Shown: positions 1-9,220, counted from the stretch's first letter. The stretch: DNA of 64,000 bases from Phycisphaeraceae bacterium (GCA_019636515.1 JAHBXI010000005.1:218066-282065); one strand, 5' to 3'. Made by a program: numbers and translations. The notes: generated by a model not told the origin, from the letters alone.

Positions 1-73
1 GAAACAGCGCCACGGCGTTCGAGGCTGTGTCGGAGCGCGGACGCACCGGGCCGCATGCGGAAACAAGGCCGGT

Positions 74-96
74 GGCTCCGTCGTCTCGACGGAGCC
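74..96. terminator. perfect GC-rich hairpin, possible terminator
   Basis: A 10-bp perfect inverted repeat (74-83 and 87-96) encloses a 3-base loop. No T-tract follows on either strand, so it is at best an imperfect terminator or an mRNA 3' structure for a gene lying left of the window. The rest of 1-261 shows no convincing gene. Confidence 0.3.
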
Positions 97-261
97 GCGC
101 TCATGCCACGGAAGTCGCCGAGTGGTTTTGTTGAGGGACATGGTTGACACCGTTCGGAGGCATCCCTGACCGTGTGAGGTTGCGTTGCGGCGTACGCCGG
201 CGACCTCGGAACAACCCGATGCTTTCCGCGAGAATCGACCCGAGTAGCAGGGGACGCCCAC

Positions 262-834
262 ATGACCAGCCTACGTTCCGACCTTGCTCACTACGACGGA
301 CGTCACACCGACGTGCTGGAGAGAATCGCCGCCTCGCTGCGTGATGACGCCCGCGCGATCCAAAGACTGGTTGACATTGCCTCGGGCAGTCCTCGCGATC
401 GGGTTGCGGTCGCGGCGACATGGGTACTCTTGCGGCTGTGCGAGGATCACGGCTCCTTTTCGCTTGACGCTCCGACCATCACGAGGCTCCGCGCGGTGCT
501 GACCGCGACCGACCATTGGGAAACTCGCCTTCACATCCTGCAGGCGCTTGCGAACGTCGATCTCGCGGCGGTCCTGACCAGAACCCAGCGAGAGTCGCTC
601 GTGGCGGCGGCCAGGGTCACCGCCGATGATGACAAGCCGTTCGTCCGCGCGTGGTCGCTCAATCTGCTCGGGCTCCTGGGAGGCCTGGTAAGCACCCGAC
701 AAGGCGCGGAGATCGCACGCCTGATCGCGGCCGCCGACAGGAATGGACCGGCATCGATCCGGGCACGCCTGCGCCGACTTCGAAAGGTCGGCGGCCTTGA
801 TTGGATGGATGCGATTGAACGGCACAACGCTTGA
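262..834 (+). CDS. hypothetical HEAT-repeat-like protein
   Basis: The 190-residue product has no signal peptide or membrane segment. From about residue 25 to 150 it consists of amphipathic helix pairs that look like HEAT/ARM-type units, for example the stretches around VAVAATWVLLRLCEDHG and FVRAWSLNLLGLLGGL. Such proteins usually act as protein-binding scaffolds, but no specific partner can be named. The ATG at 262 follows a GGGGA about eight bases upstream. The gene stands alone, convergent with the copper ATPase on the other strand. The fold call is by eye; function is unknown. Confidence 0.6.
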   Translation: MTSLRSDLAHYDGRHTDVLERIAASLRDDARAIQRLVDIASGSPRDRVAVAATWVLLRLCEDHGSFSLDAPTITRLRAVLTATDHWETRLHILQALANVDLAAVLTRTQRESLVAAARVTADDDKPFVRAWSLNLLGLLGGLVSTRQGAEIARLIAAADRNGPASIRARLRRLRKVGGLDWMDAIERHNA

Positions 835-942
835 GTATCGGCCCACCCCAGGACGCCGCCCGCGGCCTCGCCTTCCGGCTCGGCACGTGGAGCGCGTGGA
901 GCGCGGGCCGGACGCTCGGGGCCGGCGGCGGGACGGCCCGGC

Positions 943-3489
943 TCAACGCCCGCTGAAGTCCCGCGTGGCACGCCCCAGGCGCAGGCTGTTCAGCACCACG
1001 CTCACGCTGCTGAATGCCATCGCGGCACTGGCGATCATCGGGGAGAGGAGCCAGCCCGTGAACGGGTGCAGCACGCCCGCGGCGAGGGGGATCGCCGCCG
1101 CGTTGTAGGCAAACGCCCAGAACAGGTTCTGGCGAATGGTCCGCATGGTGGCCCGGGAGATGGCCAGCGCCTCGGCCACGGCTCCGGGGTCGCCGCGCAG
1201 GATGGTCATGTCCGCCGCCTCGATCGCGATGTCCGAGCCCGATCCCATCGCCATCGAGACGTCCGCCCGCGCCAGGGCGGGAGCGTCGTTGAGGCCGTCC
1301 CCCACCATCGCCACGACCTGGCCCCGAGAGCGAAGGTCCTCGATGGCGGCGGCTTTCTGTCCGGGCATCGTGCCGGCGAGGACATCCTTGATGCCGACGG
1401 CGTTCCCGACGGCCCGGGCGGTGTGGTGGTTGTCTCCGGTCATCATCACGACGCGAATGCCCATCGCGGAAAGGCGCTGAACCGCCGCGAAGGCGCCGGG
1501 CTTGACCTGATCGGCCACCGCGAGGACCCCGACCACCAGCACTTGCCCCACGTATTCCACTTGCGCCTGGTCTTCCACTTGCGCCTGGTCGGCCGCCGGC
1601 GCGAAATCCATGCCCGACGCCGCGACGAAGATCGCGGTCCGCCCGAGCGAGGCCAGTTCCGCCGCGCGGTCCTCCATGGCGATCCGTGCGCGGCGTTCCC
1701 GCAGGAATTCCAGTGTCCCGACGAGCACGGTTTTCCCTTCAACGCGTGCCTCGACGCCGCGGCCCGCCGTCGCGCGAAACCCCGCCGATTCGGGGGCGTG
1801 GATGCCCCGCCGCAGCGCCCCGCGCACGACGGCGCCCGCGATCGGGTGTTCACTGGGTCGCTCGGCCGAGGCGGCGAGCCGCAGGACATGCTCCTGGGTA
1901 AACCCCGCGGCGGGGATCACGTCGGTGAGTTCGGGCCGCCCTCGCGTGAGCGTGCCGGTCTTGTCAAAGACGACGGTTGTGAGGCGACCGGCGATTTCAA
2001 GCGCGGCCCCGTGACGGATAAGGACGCCGCGAGCGGCCCCCAGCCCCGTCCCCACCATGATCGCCGTCGGCGTGGCAAGCCCCAGGGCGCACGGACAGGC
2101 GATGATCAGGACGGAGACCGAGGTCAACACGGCCATCGACATCCGCTCGCCCTCGGGGGACGCAACCCACCACGCGGCGAACGTCGCGGCGGCGAGGAGG
2201 ATCACCACGGGAACAAAGACCCCGCTGACACGATCGGCCAGTCGGGCGATCGGGGCCTTGCTCCCCTGGGCCTCCTGCACAAGGCGGATGATGCGGCCCA
2301 AGGCGGTATCCATCCCGACCCGGGTCACCGCCACCCTCAGCGAGCCCATCGTGTTCATGGTTCCGGCGTGGACAATGCCGCCGGGGGACTTGTCGTTTGG
2401 GATGCTCTCGCCCGTGAGCATCGATTCATCCACCGCGGAATCGCCGGCCTCCACCACCCCGTCGGCGGGGATCTTCTCACCCGGCCGTATGACGACGGTA
2501 TCCCCCACCGCCACCTGCTCAACGGGGATTTCGTGCTCGGCGCCGTCGCGAACGACGCGGGCGGTCCGGGGGCGCAGCGCGATCAGGCGACCGATCGCCG
2601 CCGCGGTTCTTCCCGTCGCGCGGGCCTCGAGGCGCCTTCCCAGCATGACCAGGACAATGATGACGGCGGCGGCCTCGTAATACACCGGGACCAGCGCCGC
2701 CTCGCCACCACCGCCGTACTCGGCATGCCCCGCGCCGGGGGGGGAACCCGGCGCGGCGCCCGCGGCCGCGGCCGCCAAGAAACCCGGGGCCATGGTGGCG
2801 GCGAGCGAATACACGAAGGCCGTGCCGGTGCCCAGCGCCACCAGGGTGTCCATGGAGGCCGATCCCCGGCGAAGTCCTCTCCACGCCGAAAGAAAGAGCG
2901 GCCCCCCGCCCCAGAACAGCACCGGCGTCGTCAGGGCGAGTTGCAGCCATCGGCTCCACCACCCATCCAACCATGCGATGGATCCGTGCGACATCGCGAT
3001 GACGACGACGGGAATCGCCAGCACGGCGGAGACGACCAGGCGGTTGATGTTCCCGTCAGGCTTGATCGTTCGAGGCAGGTCTCTTGCACTCCGATGATCG
3101 AGCGTGGCCGACCCCCGGGGCGCGGCCGGGTTGGGTGACTCGGGCCACAGTGCCCGGAATCCAAGGTCTTCGACGGCACGGGCGATGGCGCCCGGTTGTA
3201 TCACCCGCGAGTCGTACCGAACCGTGAGGAGTTGTGTGGCAAAGTTGACCTGCGCGGTGGTGACGCCCGGCTGCGTGGCAAGTCGTTTTTCGATTCGGGC
3301 CGCGCATGAGGCACAGGACATGCCCTCGATCGGCACGTCGCGGCGAACCAGGCCGCCGTCGGCGGCATCCGAGGTTTGAGAAGTGGATCCGTCCGTTTGA
3401 TCACCTCCGCCTCGACGCGTCCGGCGCGAGACGATGCGTTCCCGTGGCGAGTGGCGCGGGCACCTGGGCGGACACGGATACCCAATCAT
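943..3489 (-). CDS. copA: copper-translocating P1B-type ATPase (chromosomal copy)
   Basis: This 848-residue membrane ATPase exports Cu(I) from the cytoplasm. It has one N-terminal heavy-metal-associated domain (GMSCASC near residue 57), the TGES actuator motif, the CPC metal site in the sixth transmembrane helix ([15 protein letters not shown]), the DKTGT phosphorylation loop, the nucleotide-domain HP pair (SEHP) and the GDGxNDAP hinge. The start is uncertain: ATG 3489 is the first ATG, a TTG lies at 3510, and the first 50 residues are poorly conserved. An extra repeated acidic segment, DQAQVE twice, sits in the cytoplasmic ATP-binding region. It is paralogous to the copper ATPase at 40649-43123 but stands alone here, away from other copper genes, so it is probably the ancestral housekeeping exporter. 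Confidence 0.93.
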   Translation of the reverse strand: MIGYPCPPRCPRHSPRERIVSRRTRRGGGDQTDGSTSQTSDAADGGLVRRDVPIEGMSCASCAARIEKRLATQPGVTTAQVNFATQLLTVRYDSRVIQPGAIARAVEDLGFRALWPESPNPAAPRGSATLDHRSARDLPRTIKPDGNINRLVVSAVLAIPVVVIAMSHGSIAWLDGWWSRWLQLALTTPVLFWGGGPLFLSAWRGLRRGSASMDTLVALGTGTAFVYSLAATMAPGFLAAAAAGAAPGSPPGAGHAEYGGGGEAALVPVYYEAAAVIIVLVMLGRRLEARATGRTAAAIGRLIALRPRTARVVRDGAEHEIPVEQVAVGDTVVIRPGEKIPADGVVEAGDSAVDESMLTGESIPNDKSPGGIVHAGTMNTMGSLRVAVTRVGMDTALGRIIRLVQEAQGSKAPIARLADRVSGVFVPVVILLAAATFAAWWVASPEGERMSMAVLTSVSVLIIACPCALGLATPTAIMVGTGLGAARGVLIRHGAALEIAGRLTTVVFDKTGTLTRGRPELTDVIPAAGFTQEHVLRLAASAERPSEHPIAGAVVRGALRRGIHAPESAGFRATAGRGVEARVEGKTVLVGTLEFLRERRARIAMEDRAAELASLGRTAIFVAASGMDFAPAADQAQVEDQAQVEYVGQVLVVGVLAVADQVKPGAFAAVQRLSAMGIRVVMMTGDNHHTARAVGNAVGIKDVLAGTMPGQKAAAIEDLRSRGQVVAMVGDGLNDAPALARADVSMAMGSGSDIAIEAADMTILRGDPGAVAEALAISRATMRTIRQNLFWAFAYNAAAIPLAAGVLHPFTGWLLSPMIASAAMAFSSVSVVLNSLRLGRATRDFSGR
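1555..1590 (-). repeat. in-frame 18-bp tandem duplication inside copA
   Basis: Two exact copies of the 18-base unit TTCCACTTGCGCCTGGTC (1555-1572, 1573-1590) encode DQAQVE twice on the minus strand. The insertion lies just before the conserved VLAVADxVKP strand leading into the phosphorylation domain, where typical CopA proteins have only a short turn. Confidence 0.85.
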
Positions 3490-3798
3490 TTTCCAGACGA
3501 TCGGGGACAAGAAGACTCTCAGGCCACGATTTCATACCCGATAATCACCCAGAACCCCGGCTTTGACGTTTGGTTCCACGGAAAAACAAAAAAACGTCCA
3601 GTTGTACGAAAATGGGCTTCGCACGCGTGTTCGGATCGGGTAAAGTTCGCTCGGCACGGTTGCGTTTCGTGCCCGGCGTTGAGGGACAAGACCATACGCC
3701 GCTTTGTAGCGCGGTTTTCCGACCGTGCGGAGTTTCCGATCCTGGTGTCGCGGAGCCATTCGTGCGTCGCGTCACCGAAGTTTTCCTAATAGGAGGAG
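3490..3798. other. divergent intergenic region, no gene seen
   Basis: This separates the minus-strand copA from the plus-strand secreted protein gene and must hold both promoters. It contains an A-rich run around 3582-3600, but no convincing paired -35/-10 could be chosen on either strand. Confidence 0.4.
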
Positions 3799-3804
3799 AT
3801 GGAC

Positions 3805-4410
3805 ATGAAGTTATTCGTTTCTCTTGCCGCCTTGGCGTTGGCCGCTGGCATGGCTTCGGCCAAGGACCCGGTGAACGGTGAGTTGCTCACCGGTCTGAAC
3901 AGCGGCGGCACCAGCCCCGGCGGGTACACCACCCGCGACCTGCTGGTCATCGACGTCTCGGGCATCCTTTCGATGGACGGGTTTGGCGATCCTGACAACG
4001 TGGTCCAGAACTATAACATCGGCGCGAATTCGCACGTGACGGGAATCGGCTGGAACGTGACGCTCTTTGCCGACTCGCCGTCGTGGCTGTCGGAGATGTC
4101 GGTGGCGTTCCAGAATTCCGCCCAGAACGCCGGCGTGTTCCTTACCCCCGGCGTTGGCGACAATATCTCTGGAACCAAGTCGTATTCGTCGGGCGGGATC
4201 GTCGATCTCGTGGGCCTGGGCCTTGACTTCAACGTCGACGCCAACGGCCTTCTGCGCGTCGAGTTCTTCGAAGGGTTTGTTGATTACAACAACGACTGGG
4301 ATGGAATCTGGCAATCGGGCGCGCTGACGATCGAGTACGTGGTCCCCGCTCCGGGCACCGCGGCTTTGCTGGCGACGGCCGGGCTGGTCGCTCTGCGTCG
4401 CCGCCGCTGA
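3805..4410 (+). CDS. secreted protein with PEP-CTERM-like sorting tail
   Basis: The 201-residue protein starts with a Sec-type signal peptide (MKLFVSLAALALAAGMASA, cleavage after ASA). It ends with VPAPG, a hydrophobic segment and RRRR, the tripartite layout of exosortase-sorted PEP-CTERM proteins in its planctomycete variant. The mature part is beta-rich and Gly/Asn/Ser-rich, without a known enzyme motif, which fits a cell-surface or extracellular-matrix protein. The ideal AGGAGG at 3791-3796 favours ATG 3805 over the in-frame ATG 3799. A strong terminator follows 40 bp after the stop, so it is a monocistronic unit. Confidence 0.8.
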   Translation: MKLFVSLAALALAAGMASAKDPVNGELLTGLNSGGTSPGGYTTRDLLVIDVSGILSMDGFGDPDNVVQNYNIGANSHVTGIGWNVTLFADSPSWLSEMSVAFQNSAQNAGVFLTPGVGDNISGTKSYSSGGIVDLVGLGLDFNVDANGLLRVEFFEGFVDYNNDWDGIWQSGALTIEYVVPAPGTAALLATAGLVALRRRR

Positions 4411-4450
4411 TACGCGGAGTTGGTCGGAAGTGTTGAAGTCTCATCCTCGA

Positions 4451-4480
4451 GGCCCGCGGCCAACGCCGCGGGCCTTTTTT
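4451..4480 (+). terminator. Rho-independent terminator after the PEP-CTERM-like gene
   Basis: A perfect 10-bp GC stem (4451-4460 with 4465-4474) and a CAAC loop are followed directly by six T residues (4475-4480). Confidence 0.93.
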
Positions 4481-4574
4481 CTGTCGTGATGTCGCCTCGT
4501 TGTCTGGGAAGGGGGCGTCCAGTGGCCACGGCCCGCTCTCCCGCGTCGAGCGGGGCGATACTCGGACGAGTCCT

Positions 4575-6605
4575 TCAGTCACCCTGGTCGAGGACCGCCA
4601 TGAAGGCTTCCTGCGGGATGGTGACGCTGCCGACGTTCTTCATGCGTTTCTTGCCCTCTTTCTGCTTTTCGAGGAGTTTGCGCTTGCGAGAGACGTCGCC
4701 GCCGTAGCACTTGGCGAGTACGTCCTTGCGGTAGGCCTTGATCGTCTCCCGGGCGATGACCTTTCCGCCCAGGGCGCTCTGGAGGGGGATCTCGAACTGG
4801 TGCCGTGGGATCTGCTCCTTGAGTCGGACGAGAAGGTTGCGTCCGCGGAACTCGGCCTTGTCGCGGTGGACGATCAGGGCGAGGGCCTCGACGGGCTCCC
4901 CGTTGATGAGGGTGTCCATCTTGACGAGGTTGTCGGCGCGGTACTCGATGACCTCGTAGTCCATGGTTCCGTAGCCGCTGGTCATGCCCTTCATCTTGTC
5001 GAAAAAATCGTAGATGATCTCGGCGAGGGGGACCTCGAAGGTGATGATCTCACGGCTTGTCGAGACGTAGTTCTGGTTCTTGTAGAGGCCGCGGCGGTCG
5101 AGGCAGAGTTTCATGACGTCGCCGATATACTCCTTGGGGAGCATGATCTCGACCTTGCAGATGGGTTCTCGGATCTCGATGACGTGCCCCATGTTGGGCA
5201 GGTCGGCGGGGTTGTGGACCTCCAGGAGTTGGGAACCCGCGGGCACATCCCGGTAGAACGGGCTTGAGTGATCGACGCTCTTGAGGGCCTGGCCGTTGGC
5301 GCCGGTGACGGTGTCGGTGCCGCGGACCAGGACGTGGTAGGAGACGGTCGGGGCGGTCTGGACGATCTGGACGCCGCCCTCGCGTTCGAGCCGCTCCTGG
5401 ACGATGTCCATGTGGAGCAGGCCCAGGAAGCCGCAGCGGAAGCCAAAGCCCAGGGCCTCGGAATGGACGGGCTGGAAGGTGAACGATGAATCGTTGAGGG
5501 AGAGTTTCTCAACCGCGTCGCGCAACTGCTCGAAATCGGCCCCGTCGCCGTCCTCGGTCGTGGCGGGATAGAAATCGCAGAAAACCATCTGGCGCGGGGG
5601 CTGATAGCCGGGGAGGGCCTCGGCCGCGGGGGCGTTCTCGAGGGTCACGGTGTCCCCGATGCGCACGTCGCGGAGGGAGCGGATCGCGGCGACGACGTAG
5701 GCCGTCTCTCCGGGTCCGATCTCTCCGTTGGGGAGGCGGTACGGCTTGGGCGTCATCTTGCCGATCTCGGTGACCTGGAAGGTGCGCTCGGTGCCGATCA
5801 TGCGGATCTTGTCCCCGACCCGGAGTCGGCCGTCAAAGACCCGGACGTAGACAATGACGCCGCGGTAGTCGTCGTAGACCGCGTCGAAGATAAGAGCCCT
5901 GAGTTTGTCGGTGACCGGCTCCCGCGGGCCGGGGAACCGCTCGCAGATCGCGGCGAGCAGTTCGGGGATCCCGACTCCGGTCTTGGCCGAGACCAGCAGG
6001 CAGTCCTCGGCGGCAAAGCCCAGGGTCTGCTCGACTTCCTCGGCGACTTCGAGCGTGCGCGCGCTGGGGAGGTCGATCTTGTTGATGACGGGGATGATGG
6101 TGAGGTTTTCGTTGACGGCGAGGTAGGCGTTGACGAGAGTCTGGGCCTGGACGCCCTGGGTGGCATCGACGACCAGGATCGCCCCCTCGCAGGCCTTGAG
6201 AGCGCGGGAGACCTCGTAGTTGAAATCAACGTGCCCCGGGGTATCGATGAAGTTGAGCATGTAGAGGTCGCCGTGGGACTCGGGGGAGTCTCCCTTGCGG
6301 ACCTGGTGGGAGGCGGGGGAGGCATCCTCGGCGGGGCTTTCGAAATCGGTCTCGAGATCGTCGGCGCCCGCGCCGGGCTTGTGGCGGTGGTAGACCGTGA
6401 CCGCCGAGGCCTTGATGGTGATGCCTCGCTCGCGCTCGATGTCCATCGAGTCAAGGATCTGCTCCTTGGCCTCTCGGGCCGAGACCGCGTTGGTCGCCTG
6501 GAGGAGGCGGTCGGCGAGCGTGGACTTGCCGTGGTCGATGTGGGCGATGATGGAGAAATTACGGATCCGCGGAGCGGAGGACGGCTTGGGCGGCAGTTCG
6601 GGCAT
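4575..6605 (-). CDS. lepA: translation elongation factor 4 (LepA/EF4)
   Basis: This 676-residue GTPase binds ribosomes and promotes back-translocation or ribosome biogenesis. It has the P-loop AHIDHGKST, switch I (ERERGITIK), DTPGHVDF, NKIDLP and SAKTG, followed by the EF-G-like domains and the LepA C-terminal domain. It starts at ATG 6605, where homology begins (MPELPPKPSSAPRIRNFSII). It is about 75 residues longer than the E. coli protein. Most of the excess is an insertion at about residues 75-112, rich in Asp, Glu, Ser and His, between the switch I strand and DTPGHV. It is divergent from the bL31 gene. Confidence 0.96.
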   Translation of the reverse strand: MPELPPKPSSAPRIRNFSIIAHIDHGKSTLADRLLQATNAVSAREAKEQILDSMDIERERGITIKASAVTVYHRHKPGAGADDLETDFESPAEDASPASHQVRKGDSPESHGDLYMLNFIDTPGHVDFNYEVSRALKACEGAILVVDATQGVQAQTLVNAYLAVNENLTIIPVINKIDLPSARTLEVAEEVEQTLGFAAEDCLLVSAKTGVGIPELLAAICERFPGPREPVTDKLRALIFDAVYDDYRGVIVYVRVFDGRLRVGDKIRMIGTERTFQVTEIGKMTPKPYRLPNGEIGPGETAYVVAAIRSLRDVRIGDTVTLENAPAAEALPGYQPPRQMVFCDFYPATTEDGDGADFEQLRDAVEKLSLNDSSFTFQPVHSEALGFGFRCGFLGLLHMDIVQERLEREGGVQIVQTAPTVSYHVLVRGTDTVTGANGQALKSVDHSSPFYRDVPAGSQLLEVHNPADLPNMGHVIEIREPICKVEIMLPKEYIGDVMKLCLDRRGLYKNQNYVSTSREIITFEVPLAEIIYDFFDKMKGMTSGYGTMDYEVIEYRADNLVKMDTLINGEPVEALALIVHRDKAEFRGRNLLVRLKEQIPRHQFEIPLQSALGGKVIARETIKAYRKDVLAKCYGGDVSRKRKLLEKQKEGKKRMKNVGSVTIPQEAFMAVLDQGD

Positions 6606-6778
6606 TGCGATGGATCGTAGGAGGGGGCAAGCGAATCTCCCGATCGGCACGGCGAGGGGCCTGGGAACCTCTCGATGCGGCGGCGCATGCGCCATCCGGG
6701 GGCCGGGTCCCCTGGAGAGGCGTATGAAGCCGGTGCCACCGCGCGGCTTGGGCCGACGACCCGGGAATGGCGCGGGGC

Positions 6779-6784
6779 TATAAT
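6779..6784 (+). promoter_or_regulatory. candidate -10 element for rpmE
   Basis: A perfect TATAAT lies 65 bp before the bL31 start codon in the lepA-rpmE divergent gap. No good -35 hexamer sits 16-18 bp upstream, so the promoter call rests on the -10 alone. Confidence 0.45.
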
Positions 6785-6848
6785 CTCGGCCCCGGGTTGC
6801 CCGTCACCAAGCCCCGGTTCTGGACCCGGAAACGGAAGGATCACGGCG

Positions 6849-7079
6849 ATGAAGAAGGACATCCACCCCCGCTACTACCCCAAGTGCAAGGTCTACCACA
6901 ACGGCCAGGTCGTGATGGAGGTCGGGGCGACGGTCCCCGAACTGCACGTCGAGGTGTGGTCGGGATCTCACCCGTTCTTCACGGGTAAGCAGACGTTCGT
7001 GGACGCCGCGGGCCGGGTTGAGAAGTTCCAGCGCAAGTTCCAGGGCAACTACTTCAAGCGCGACGACAAGAAGAAGTAA
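6849..7079 (+). CDS. rpmE: 50S ribosomal protein bL31, zinc-free type
   Basis: The 76-residue protein of the large ribosomal subunit begins MKKDIHPRYYPKC and carries the family motif SHPFFTGKQ and the tail GRVEKFQRKF. Zinc-binding bL31 proteins have a Cys pair just before HPFF (CSKCHPFF); here that stretch reads WSGSHPFF, and only one Cys (residue 13) remains. It therefore cannot bind zinc in the classical way. A good ribosome binding site (GGAAGGA) precedes ATG 6849. Confidence 0.95.
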   Translation: MKKDIHPRYYPKCKVYHNGQVVMEVGATVPELHVEVWSGSHPFFTGKQTFVDAAGRVEKFQRKFQGNYFKRDDKKK

Positions 7080-7188
7080 TCGATCGGCTGGGCGCATCCG
7101 GGCTTGGCGCATCCGGGCTGGGGGATCCGGGAGGACCCGACGGGATCATGTCCTCCCCGTGTTCGCGCGCGACGAGGTCAACATACCA

Positions 7189-7220
7189 GGCATGATCGGA
7201 TCGAGGCATGATCGGATCGA
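7189..7220 (+). repeat. exact 16-bp tandem duplication in the rpmE-rho gap
   Basis: GGCATGATCGGATCGA occurs twice in succession (7189-7204, 7205-7220). Further upstream, around 7090-7134, the motif GCATCCGGGCT is repeated imperfectly. The rest of 7080-7329 shows no gene. Confidence 0.85.
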
Positions 7221-7329
7221 GGCGGCGCGGCACGGATCGCCGGCGTCTCGCGGTTCGCCGCGTCTGGCGCGGACGTGACCGTCGCCAACCTTGCCTATCA
7301 CGGCCCGGGGTGCGTGGATCGCCTGGGGA

Positions 7330-8544
7330 TCAGCCGACGCTGCCGACCAAAGCGGCGTTGGTCGGGAATCGCTTGAGCGCGGCGAGGAGTTGCTCGACCT
7401 GCTGCGGCGGGTGCATGGTCATGAGGCGGCGACGCAGGGCGGTCATGGTCTTGAGTTCGGCGTCGCCCATGAGGAGGTTCTCTTTCCTGGTTCCCGACGC
7501 GGCGAGGTTGATGGCGGGGAAGAGCCGCTGCTCGCTGATTTTCCGGTCGAGGATGAGTTCCATGTTCCCGGTTCCCTTGAACTCCTCGAAGATGACCTGA
7601 TCCCCCGCGCTGCCGGTATCGACCAGGCACGAGGCGATGATGGTCAGGGAACCGGCTTCTTCGGAGTTTCGCGCGCTTCCGAACAACTGCTTGGGGATCT
7701 CCAGGGCCCTGGAATCCAGCCCCCCGGTGAGGGTTCGGCCGCTCCCGGCGAAGCGTCGGCTGTTGTTGAAGGCCCGCCCGAGCCTGGTCAGCGAATCAAG
7801 CACGACCAGGACGTGACGGCCGCGCTCGACGAGGCGCTTGCACCGGTCGATGGTCTGAATCGCCACCGAGACGTGCGTATCCACGTCGTGGTCGTTGCTG
7901 CTGGCGACGACGCGGACACGGGCCGGATCGAAAGGCATCTGCCGGGACGGATCGGAGGCCGCGTCGAGCATCGCGTTGAGGGATGTCTCCCCTGGCGCCA
8001 TCGCCCTCGCGGGACGCGGGGCGAAGGTCCGGCGGAAGTCCGTGACCTCCTCGGGGCGCTCATCGACCAGCAGCACGACGACCTCGATCTCCGGGTGGTT
8101 CCGCAGGATCGCGCCGGCGATGTCCTTGAGGAGCGTGGTCTTGCCGGCCTTGGGAGGAGAGACGATCAGCCCGCGCTGACCTCGGCCGATGGGGCAGAAC
8201 AAGTCGATGAGTCGGCACGACGCCGGGCAGCCGGGATACTCGAGGGTCAGCCTGGGCTGCGGGTCGATGCTGGTCAGTTCATCAAAGGGCCGGATCGGCG
8301 CCTGGTCGTCCACCAGGAGCGTGTCGAGTTCCGGGATCCGAACCATCGGGGGGCCGGCGTGTCGCCCGCCCCGGTCGTGACCACCGCGTCCGTTCGAGTG
8401 ACCGGACCCCGAACCCTGACGCTGGCCTCGGAACCCGTGGCGCCCCGCCGCCTGGCCATTCGATTGGCCGTGGCCGTGGGGATGCTGCCCGCCCGGGTTT
8501 CCCCGCTGACCCCGCCCGCGACGACGTGAACGCCTTTGTGACAC
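7330..8544 (-). CDS. rho: transcription termination factor Rho with divergent N-terminus
   Basis: This is a hexameric ATP-dependent RNA translocase that ends transcription. GTG 8544, preceded by AAGGA at proper spacing, gives 404 residues. The C-terminal part has Rho landmarks: [20 protein letters not shown] (Walker A), [22 protein letters not shown], the Q-loop region [11 protein letters not shown] and the R-loop KGTGNMEL. Residues 1-66 are Gly/Arg/His/Gln-rich and disordered. The next 20 residues join straight to the ATPase linker, so the usual Rho_N and cold-shock-like OB-fold that hold the primary RNA site are missing. A further insertion of about 39 residues (about 171-209) follows RPEEV. 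Confidence 0.92.
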   Translation of the reverse strand: MSQRRSRRRGRGQRGNPGGQHPHGHGQSNGQAAGRHGFRGQRQGSGSGHSNGRGGHDRGGRHAGPPMVRIPELDTLLVDDQAPIRPFDELTSIDPQPRLTLEYPGCPASCRLIDLFCPIGRGQRGLIVSPPKAGKTTLLKDIAGAILRNHPEIEVVVLLVDERPEEVTDFRRTFAPRPARAMAPGETSLNAMLDAASDPSRQMPFDPARVRVVASSNDHDVDTHVSVAIQTIDRCKRLVERGRHVLVVLDSLTRLGRAFNNSRRFAGSGRTLTGGLDSRALEIPKQLFGSARNSEEAGSLTIIASCLVDTGSAGDQVIFEEFKGTGNMELILDRKISEQRLFPAINLAASGTRKENLLMGDAELKTMTALRRRLMTMHPPQQVEQLLAALKRFPTNAALVGSVG

Positions 8545-8640
8545 GATCAATTCTTCCTTCGGGCATCCCGTGGACGCCCGCGCCAGCCCATGCTCACGGG
8601 AAATGACGGGCAACCCAAGCCCCGATCGCCCCCCCCGGAT

Positions 8641-8686
8641 ACACCCCGGTATACACCCCGGTATACACCCCGGTATACACCCCGGT
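8641..8686. repeat. 12-bp tandem repeat upstream of rho
   Basis: The unit ACACCCCGGTAT is repeated 3.8 times without mismatch. Each junction contains the palindrome GTATAC. It lies about 100 bp upstream of the rho start, in the probable rho leader or promoter region. Confidence 0.9.
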
Positions 8687-9220
8687 ACGTCCGCACCCCC
8701 CGCCGGCCGATCGGCACGGCTGGATCACACGCCCCGGCCGCTACCCCGCCGACGGCCGAGAACGGAACAAGAACACCCCCGTGCGGGTACTCCACCGGGC
8801 CAACGGCACGACCATTCCCAGAGCCGCGCTTGCCCTATCACGCCGGTTCCCCTGGCAATTTCCCATGGCCGAGGGGTATGCCGCGACCCGGGGTCGAACG
8901 GAAAGATCCAGAATGCCAGACGGCCATGATCAACCAATGATCCATCACTCATCCGGCCGACGAAACTCCGCCCAGGTGCTCGGATCGCCGCTTCAATTCG
9001 GATCGCCCGTGACCGCCGAACGGGGGCGGGTGGTGAACGGGAATCGGCCGGAGAAACCACCGAGCCCGCCTCGGCCCGAATCTCGCGGGCGTACCGCCGC
9101 GCGGGGCCGGCCGTCGTGACGCGGCCGTCGTTCGAAGCGGGTGTTTGAGCGGAGACGGACGCAAGCCCGGCAATCCGCTTGAAACTATCGGGCAATTGTG
9201 GATCCCGCGAGATGCAAAGT
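8687..9220. other. 530-bp intergenic stretch without a supported gene
   Basis: Short open frames exist on both strands but all are Pro/Arg-rich shadows without ribosome binding sites. This stretch lies between the start of rho and the end of rpiB, both on the minus strand, so it must contain the rho promoter. No other structure was recognised. Confidence 0.4.

Noticed and set aside
1066..3138. 690-codon open frame antisense to the copper ATPase
   Set aside because: Arg/Gly/His-rich product without motifs; it is a high-GC shadow of a clear copA gene.
8570..8929. small protein with PGIHPGIHPG repeats
   Set aside because: It is merely the translation of the 12-bp tandem repeat; no ribosome binding site and no coding character around it.
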